A stretch of 64,000 bases of DNA from Rhodoferax potami (GTDB lineage Bacteria; Pseudomonadota; Gammaproteobacteria; Burkholderiales; Burkholderiaceae_C): positions 1,054,001 to 1,118,000 of the forward strand of contig NZ_JAVBIJ010000001.1 in the NCBI RefSeq assembly GCF_032193765.1, given 5' to 3'. The position numbers were made by a program, and so were the translations under genes. This document shows, piece by piece, positions 58,828 to 64,000 of the stretch (its first letter is position 1; every line of letters starts with the position of its first letter). The notes beneath the pieces were generated by a model that saw only the letters and a list, made by a program, of their open reading frames with translations, was not told the DNA's origin and searched no databases.

Positions 58828-60195
58828 ATGACGGAAAACAAAAACATGAATTTCAACGATCTGGAGCAATGGCTCAACGAGCGCCGGGTCACGGAGGTGG
58901 AGTGTTTGGTGCCCGACTTGACCGGAGTCGCTCGCGGAAAAATCCTGCCACGCGCCAAGTTCACCGAAGACCGTGGCATGCGGCTTCCGCAAGCGATTGT
59001 GGCCATGGGGGTGACAGGGGAGTTTCCTGAAAGTGGCCCGTATTACGACGTCATTGACCCCACCGACAAAGACATGCAGCTGAGGCCCGATCCGTCTTCG
59101 GTGCGTATCGTCCCGTGGGCTACAGATCCTACGGCTCAGGTCATTCACGACTGCTTTGACCATGAAGGCAAGCTGGTGCCTTTTGCGCCTCGCAGCGTGT
59201 TGCGCCGGGTCCTGGATCTTTACGCCGCGGAGGGGCTTCAGCCGATCGTGGCTCCCGAGTTGGAGTTTTACCTTACCGCTCGTAACACCGATCCCAACAC
59301 CCTGTTGCGTGCACCGGTGGGCCGCAGCGGTCGGGCAGAGACCTCCCGCCAGGCCTACAGCATCGATGCGGTGAACGAGTTTGACCCCTTGTTTGAAGAA
59401 ATCTACGACTACTCCGACAAGATGGAGCTCAACGTGGACACGCTGATCCACGAGGTCGGGGCAGGGCAGATGGAGATCAACTTCTTCCACAATAAGCCGC
59501 TGGGCTTGGCGGATGAGGTGTTTTTCTTCAAGCGCACGGTGCGCGAGGCTGCACTGCGCCATGACATGTACGCCACCTTTATGGCCAAGCCAATTGCAGG
59601 CGAACCCGGCAGTGCCATGCACGTGCACCAGAGCTTGGTGGATGTGGAGTCGGGCAAGAATGTGTTCAGCAATGAAGATGGCACGCCGTCCGAAGCCTTT
59701 ATGCACTACATCGGCGGATTACAGCGCTACATTCCGGCCGCCATGGTGTTGGTGGCACCGTATGTGAACAGCTATCGGCGCCTGTCTCGCAACACGGCGG
59801 CACCTATCAATATCGAGTGGGGCTATGACAACCGCACGGTTGGTATCCGTTCGCCCATCTCCTCGCCGGCAGCCCGCCGGGTAGAAAACCGGGTGATCGG
59901 CGCCGATGCCAACCCCTACGTGGCGATGGCCATGACCTTGGCGTGTGGCTACCTCGGCCTGAAGAACAAAATCAAACCCAAGCCGGAAATGCGGGGGGAT
60001 GCCTATTTGTCTCCGTATGCCTTGCCTCGGAGCCTCGGGGAGGCGCTGGATTGGTTGCGCAAAGAAACCGATTTGCATGAGGTCTTGGGCAAAGAGTTTG
60101 TCACTGTCTACTCAGAAATCAAGGAGCTGGAGTTTGACGAGTTCATGAAGGTGATTTCGCCTTGGGAGCGCGAGCACTTGTTGCTCCACGTGTAA
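58828..60195 (+). CDS. puuA: Gamma-glutamylputrescine synthetase (glutamine-synthetase fold)
   Basis: 455 residues with AAGGAG before the start. Glutamine synthetase-like: N-terminal beta-Grasp (EWLNERRVTEVECLVPDLTG), Glu ligands in APELEFYL and GAGQMEINFF, AKPIAGEPGSAMHVHQSL, and the Arg-containing SPISSPAARRVENRV. It has no adenylylation-site Tyr loop of GlnA. The context (puuB, aminotransferase, pot genes) supports ATP-dependent ligation of glutamate to putrescine. Confidence 0.88.
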   Translation: MTENKNMNFNDLEQWLNERRVTEVECLVPDLTGVARGKILPRAKFTEDRGMRLPQAIVAMGVTGEFPESGPYYDVIDPTDKDMQLRPDPSSVRIVPWATDPTAQVIHDCFDHEGKLVPFAPRSVLRRVLDLYAAEGLQPIVAPELEFYLTARNTDPNTLLRAPVGRSGRAETSRQAYSIDAVNEFDPLFEEIYDYSDKMELNVDTLIHEVGAGQMEINFFHNKPLGLADEVFFFKRTVREAALRHDMYATFMAKPIAGEPGSAMHVHQSLVDVESGKNVFSNEDGTPSEAFMHYIGGLQRYIPAAMVLVAPYVNSYRRLSRNTAAPINIEWGYDNRTVGIRSPISSPAARRVENRVIGADANPYVAMAMTLACGYLGLKNKIKPKPEMRGDAYLSPYALPRSLGEALDWLRKETDLHEVLGKEFVTVYSEIKELEFDEFMKVISPWEREHLLLHV

Positions 60196-60225
60196 CGCCT
60201 TCGCCCACCCTTGATTTGATTTGTC

Positions 60226-61620
60226 ATGAACGCATCCATCGATACCGCACACATTCAGGCGCTCGACAGCGCGCACTTTTTGCATCCGTTTACCGACTTT
60301 AAAGACCTGCAGGGCCGCGGTGCCCGGGTCATCAGCCATGCGGATGGCATTTATGTTTGGGACTCCGAAGGTCACCGCATCTTGGACGGCATGAGTGGTT
60401 TGTGGTGCGTGAATGCCGGATACGGGCGCCGCGAGCTGGCAGATGCAGCCCATCAACAAATGATGACGCTGCCCTACTACAACAGCTTTTTCCAGACGAC
60501 CAATGTGCCTGCCGTGCAACTGGCCGCCAAATTGGCGTCTTTGGCGCCGGATGTGGGCGACCGTAGTTTTCAGCATGTCTTTTACTCGTCAAGCGGCAGT
60601 GAAAGCAATGATTCGAATGTGCGCATGGTGCGTCGCTATTGGGATTTGTTGGGGCAGCCCCAGCGCAAGGTCATCATCAGCCGCCTCAATGCTTACCACG
60701 GCAGCACGATGGCGGGCGCCTCTTTGGGGGGCATGAGTGGAATGCACGCGCAGGGCGACTTGCCGATTCCCAACATCACCCACATCGGACAGCCTTATTT
60801 CTTCGAGAACGGCTTGCCCGGCGAGTCGGCCGAGGAGTTCGGGGTGCGGGCAGCGGGGTGGCTCGAGGAAAAAATTCTGTCCGTGGGCCCCGACAAGGTC
60901 GCGGCATTTATTGCAGAGCCTGTGCAGGGCGCGGGCGGCGTGATTATTCCGCCGGACAGCTATTGGCCTGAGATCCAGCGGATTGTGGATAAATACGGCA
61001 TCTTGCTGATCAGTGACGAAGTAATTTGTGCGTTCGGTCGTTTAGGGCACTGGTTCGGGTACGAGAAATTTGGCTACAAGCCCGACTTGGTCACTTTTGC
61101 CAAAGCCATCACTAGCGGATATATCCCCCTGGGCGGCGTGATGGTGGGCAACCGTGTCGCCAAGGTCCTGATTGAACAAGGTGGTGAGTTCAACCATGGC
61201 TACACTTATAGCGGCCACCCCGTGGCGTGCGCTGTAGGGCTAGCCAACGTCGCCTTGATGGAGCGTGAGCAGCTCCCTCAAAGGGTGCATAGCGATATAG
61301 GGGCGTACTTTGCGCAGCGCTTTGCAGAGCTTAACGAGCATCCCTTGGTCACCGCTGCCGAAACCTGTGGATTCGTAGCTGGCATGGTGCTGATCAAAGA
61401 CAAGCGCGCGGGTACCCGGTTTGCTGAGCAAGATGCGGTGGGTATGGTGTGCCGGGCCCATTGCTTCCGCAGTGGATTGGTGACGCGCGCAGTCGGTGAC
61501 CGGATGATCATTGCCCCGCCGCTGACCATGTCCCGCGCTGACATTGATGAAATGATGCGCTTGATTTATTTGGCATTGGACCTTACCCACGCGGAACTGA
61601 GGGCCAAAGGGCTGGCATAG
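60226..61620 (+). CDS. Class III omega-aminotransferase (putrescine/polyamine-pyruvate type)
   Basis: 464 residues. Begins with HFLHPFTDFKDLQGRGARVI, then YYNSFFQTTNVPAVQLAAKL, the wording of SpuC/beta-alanine-pyruvate-type aminotransferases. PLP site SSSGSESNDSNVRM, AYHGSTMAGASLGGM, Asp in ISDEVICAFGRLG and Lys in FAKAITSGYIPLGG (about 288). Transaminates putrescine or a downstream amine. 30 bp after puuA in the same direction. Confidence 0.9.
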   Translation: MNASIDTAHIQALDSAHFLHPFTDFKDLQGRGARVISHADGIYVWDSEGHRILDGMSGLWCVNAGYGRRELADAAHQQMMTLPYYNSFFQTTNVPAVQLAAKLASLAPDVGDRSFQHVFYSSSGSESNDSNVRMVRRYWDLLGQPQRKVIISRLNAYHGSTMAGASLGGMSGMHAQGDLPIPNITHIGQPYFFENGLPGESAEEFGVRAAGWLEEKILSVGPDKVAAFIAEPVQGAGGVIIPPDSYWPEIQRIVDKYGILLISDEVICAFGRLGHWFGYEKFGYKPDLVTFAKAITSGYIPLGGVMVGNRVAKVLIEQGGEFNHGYTYSGHPVACAVGLANVALMEREQLPQRVHSDIGAYFAQRFAELNEHPLVTAAETCGFVAGMVLIKDKRAGTRFAEQDAVGMVCRAHCFRSGLVTRAVGDRMIIAPPLTMSRADIDEMMRLIYLALDLTHAELRAKGLA

Positions 61621-61712
61621 CACTTCTATAATCTTTTTTGGTCTGAATATTGCTTGAGTCAGGCTAGTCGTTCGTAGTTCAACACCTTCATTTCTACGGG
61701 AATCAGCTCACC

Positions 61713-62873
61713 ATGAATAAGTACCTTTGCACGTTTGCGCTCTCTGCGCTGGTTTTGGCCGCATGCGGCAAAAAAGAGGAAGCACCCGCGGCTGCCGCAA
61801 CACCTGCGCCTGTGGCGAGTGCCCCGGCTGAGCCGGTGAACACCGAAGAAAAGGTACTGAATATTTACAACTGGCCGGACTACATTCCCGAAGGAATGAT
61901 CGCCGCCTTTGAGAAAGAAACCGGTATCAAGGTTAACTACGACACCTTTGAGACCAACGAAGCGCTGCATGCAAAACTGGTGGCAGGCAACACAGGATAC
62001 GACTTGGTGGTGCCCGGCACCGTTTTCGCCAAGCCACAAATTGAAGGCGGCTTGCTGCAGCCCCTGGACAAATCAAAGATCAAAAACTTGGCCAATCTGG
62101 ATCCGGCCCTGATGGCCACCATGACCAAGGCAGATCCGGATAACAAGCACCTCGTGCCGTGGGCTTGGAGCTTTACCACCGTGGGTATCAACAAGACCAA
62201 AGTCGAGAAAGCCTTGGGAGGCATGCCCATGCCCGAAAACGCGTGGGATCTGGTATTCAACCCTAAATACACTGCCAAGCTGAAGTCTTGCGGTATTGCT
62301 TACCTTGATTCACCCACTGAAATTCTGCCTGTGGCCTTGCATTACATCGGTAAAGACGCGTATTCCAATAGCGCCGATGACTACAAAGAAGCAGGCGCCA
62401 TGTTGGCGAAAGTCCGCAAAGACGTGCGTTTGTTCAGCTCTACCATGATTGACGATCTCGCAGGCGGCAAGGCTTGTGCATCCATCGGCTGGGCTGGCGA
62501 CATCAACATTGCAGCAGTTCGCGCCAAGGAGAACGGCTCCAAAGACGTGATCGAAGCGATGTTGCCCAGCACAGGCGCTCTGATTTTCATTGATGCGATG
62601 GGACTGACCAAGGACGCCAAGCACCCTAACAATGCCCACGCATTCATTGACTTCTATCTTCGCGCTGAGAGCGGTGCATCCATGACCAATGAGATGAACT
62701 ACAACACCGGCAACAAGGCTTCGGTTGAGAAAATCAAACCAGAGATGACTGCCAACAAGAGCATTTTTGTCGAGGCAGATTACTTCTCCAAAATGATCCC
62801 ACCAAGCAGCTTCACCAACGAAGCTCGTGAATCAATGGCGAACGCCTACAACGCGTTCAAAAAAGGTAAGTAA
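61713..62873 (+). CDS. potF: Polyamine-binding protein (PotF/SpuD-like), predicted lipoprotein
   Basis: 386 residues. Signal with lipobox LAAC (Cys19), unlike the soluble E. coli PotF. An Ala/Pro/Glu spacer (about 24-45) follows, then the binding domain: VLNIYNWPDYIPEGMIAAFE, aromatic box residues in VPWAWSFTTVG, IDDLAGGKACASIGWAGD. Captures putrescine or spermidine. The lipid anchor and spacer suggest attachment to a membrane while reaching the permease. Follows the aminotransferase by 92 bp. Confidence 0.9.
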   Translation: MNKYLCTFALSALVLAACGKKEEAPAAAATPAPVASAPAEPVNTEEKVLNIYNWPDYIPEGMIAAFEKETGIKVNYDTFETNEALHAKLVAGNTGYDLVVPGTVFAKPQIEGGLLQPLDKSKIKNLANLDPALMATMTKADPDNKHLVPWAWSFTTVGINKTKVEKALGGMPMPENAWDLVFNPKYTAKLKSCGIAYLDSPTEILPVALHYIGKDAYSNSADDYKEAGAMLAKVRKDVRLFSSTMIDDLAGGKACASIGWAGDINIAAVRAKENGSKDVIEAMLPSTGALIFIDAMGLTKDAKHPNNAHAFIDFYLRAESGASMTNEMNYNTGNKASVEKIKPEMTANKSIFVEADYFSKMIPPSSFTNEARESMANAYNAFKKGK

Positions 62874-62894
62874 GCCCCGTATTCGACGTACCTC

Positions 62895-62932
62895 AGGGCT
62901 GTTTGTACCCCCGGTATGAACAGCCCTTTTTG
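62895..62932 (+). terminator. Rho-independent-like hairpin after potF
   Basis: AGGGCTGTT (62895-62903), 15-base loop, AACAGCCCT (62919-62927), followed by TTTT. Lies between potF and potG in the same operon, so it may act as a partial terminator. Confidence 0.7.
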
Positions 62933-62962
62933 TATCTAGAGACATCATCAAAGGTCAATCAC

Positions 62963-64000
62963 ATGGCAGTGCAACCCGACAAAGTGGGATATCTTGTCAC
63001 CGAGAAACTGGTAAAGCGCTTTGACGAAGCTGTTGCTGTCGACGAAGTCTCGCTATCCATCGCCCAAGGTGAAATCTTTGCCCTCTTGGGGAGCTCGGGC
63101 TGTGGCAAATCGACCTTGCTGCGCATGTTGGCTGGTTTTGAGTCGCCTACCTCGGGGCGCATCCTGCTCGGTGGGCAAGATGTCGCCAAGTTGGCACCCT
63201 ATGACCGGCCGATCAACATGATGTTTCAGAGCTACGCGTTGTTTCCCCACTTGGATATCTGGGAGAACGTCGCTTTCGGTTTGAAGCGGGAAGGCTTGCC
63301 CAAAGATGAAATCAAGCAGCGTGTAGGCGAGATGCTGGATTTGGTTCAGCTGGGCGCCTATGCCAAGCGCAAGCCCCACCAACTGTCAGGCGGGCAGCAG
63401 CAGCGGGTGGCGTTGGCGCGCAGTTTGGCCAAGCGACCCAAACTGTTGTTGTTGGATGAACCCTTGGGCGCGCTCGACAAAAAGCTGCGCGAGCAAACCC
63501 AATTCGAGTTGGTCAACATCATCGAAAAGGTGGGCGTTACGTGTGTCATGGTGACCCATGACCAGGAGGAGGCCATGACCATGGCAAGCCGGATTGCGGT
63601 AATGAGCAAAGGCCGTGTCCTGCAAGTGGGGACGCCTGAAGAAGTCTATGAACATCCGGCCAACCGGTTTGTAGCGGGTTTTATTGGCAATGTGAATGTG
63701 TTTGAAGGTCGCCTCAGCGTAGACGAAGTTGACCGCTGTGCCGCAGTCACCGGTATCGGCGAGATACAAGTCGGCCATGGTGTGAGCGGCACGCTCAACA
63801 TGCCGGTCGGCATCGCTGTGCGGCCTGAAAAAATAGAAATCAGCAAGACGCGCCCGCCTGTCAATGTAAACGTGTTCACCGGGAAGGTGAAAGAGATCGC
63901 TTATTTCGGCTCGTACAACACCTTCATCGTGGTCGCAACGGACGGAACCCGGGTCAAGATCACCGAGGCCAACACCTCGCGCCAAGACCTGAGTGACATC
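62963..64000 (+). CDS. potG: Polyamine ABC transporter ATP-binding protein (PotG-like), partial
   Basis: The frame is open from the ATG at 62963 to the right edge (346 residues visible), so the C-terminus is missing. Walker A LLGSSGCGKSTLL (GSS where GPS is common), Q-loop MMFQSYALFPHL, signature LSGGQQQRVALARSLA, Walker B LLLDEPLGALDKKLR, H-loop VTHDQEEAM. From about 240 a TOBE regulatory domain begins (GFIGNVNVFEG, VRPEKIEIS). Spermidine/putrescine-type importer ATPase; potH and potI are expected beyond the window. Confidence 0.9.
   Translation, partial: MAVQPDKVGYLVTEKLVKRFDEAVAVDEVSLSIAQGEIFALLGSSGCGKSTLLRMLAGFESPTSGRILLGGQDVAKLAPYDRPINMMFQSYALFPHLDIWENVAFGLKREGLPKDEIKQRVGEMLDLVQLGAYAKRKPHQLSGGQQQRVALARSLAKRPKLLLLDEPLGALDKKLREQTQFELVNIIEKVGVTCVMVTHDQEEAMTMASRIAVMSKGRVLQVGTPEEVYEHPANRFVAGFIGNVNVFEGRLSVDEVDRCAAVTGIGEIQVGHGVSGTLNMPVGIAVRPEKIEISKTRPPVNVNVFTGKVKEIAYFGSYNTFIVVATDGTRVKITEANTSRQDLSDI

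Noticed and set aside
61627..61632. Perfect TATAAT before potF
   Set aside because: No acceptable -35 element 16-18 bp upstream (the position reads CCAAAG), so I did not list it as a promoter.
1..64000. tRNA, rRNA, riboswitch, insertion sequence or transposase
   Set aside because: None recognised on either strand by eye; small RNA genes cannot be excluded without a covariance-model search.

Overview
The window is a gene-dense, GC-rich chromosomal segment (about 62% G+C by eye) from a beta-proteobacterium, most likely a Comamonadaceae member of the Rhodoferax/Polaromonas/Curvibacter type. The evidence is the gene repertoire (Bug/TctC receptor, SWIB protein with an alanine-lysine tail, the Crp/Fnr pair, puu/pot polyamine genes, hpd-fahA-phhA) and a dispersed hairpin repeat of a kind I associate with this family. 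I see no rRNA, tRNA, CRISPR array, insertion sequence or prophage. Two genes are cut by the window edges.

Layout. 1-3573 (minus): osmoprotectant (OpuC/Yeh-type) ABC transporter. 3.7-4.6 kb: small DUF427 and glycine-zipper genes. 4.8-9.15 kb (minus): a large single-chain Type IIG/IIL (MmeI-like) restriction-modification enzyme plus a small partner gene. 9.2-11.85 kb: PACE efflux protein and a divergent AraC/MFS pair. 12.0-25.7 kb: an envelope and stress island with glycine-zipper, DUF883, YqjE-like and TM proteins, a diguanylate cyclase with a small coupled ORF, two convergent Crp/Fnr regulators, a 2784-residue cyclic beta-1,2-glucan synthase, a BON lipoprotein and an OmpA-family protein. 25.8-30.2 kb: Lrp regulator and hpd-VOC-fahA-phhA (phenylalanine/tyrosine catabolism, with hmgA and maiA absent here). 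30.2-31.1 kb: a sparse stretch with one small membrane-protein ORF. 31.1-40.2 kb: an eight-gene CoA-dependent catabolic operon with divergent LysR; its adenylating enzyme carries residues expected for salicylate. 40.2-44.6 kb: DecR-like Lrp regulator, cysteine desulfurase-rhodanese fusion, ThDP enzyme and GloA2-like protein. 44.7-47.0 kb: a hypothetical gene and a winged-helix/TPR regulator. 47.1-52.6 kb (minus): dpp/opp-type peptide ABC operon. 52.8-54.9 kb: SWIB/H1-like protein, RraA-like protein, EamA exporter. 55.0-64.0 kb: agmatine/putrescine catabolism and uptake (agmatinase, puuB, MocR regulator, puuA, aminotransferase, potF, potG).

The genes most worth a second look are: the catabolic operon with the salicylate-type adenylation code, a crotonase lacking both catalytic glutamates and an amidohydrolase with an altered metal motif; the mosaic Type IIG enzyme with a companion gene; a seven-copy hairpin repeat that sits only at gene 3' ends and often supplies the stop codon; and an isolated ORF at 30.4-30.8 kb that resembles a lone integron cassette. 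All functional names are from motif recognition by eye. No database search was run.
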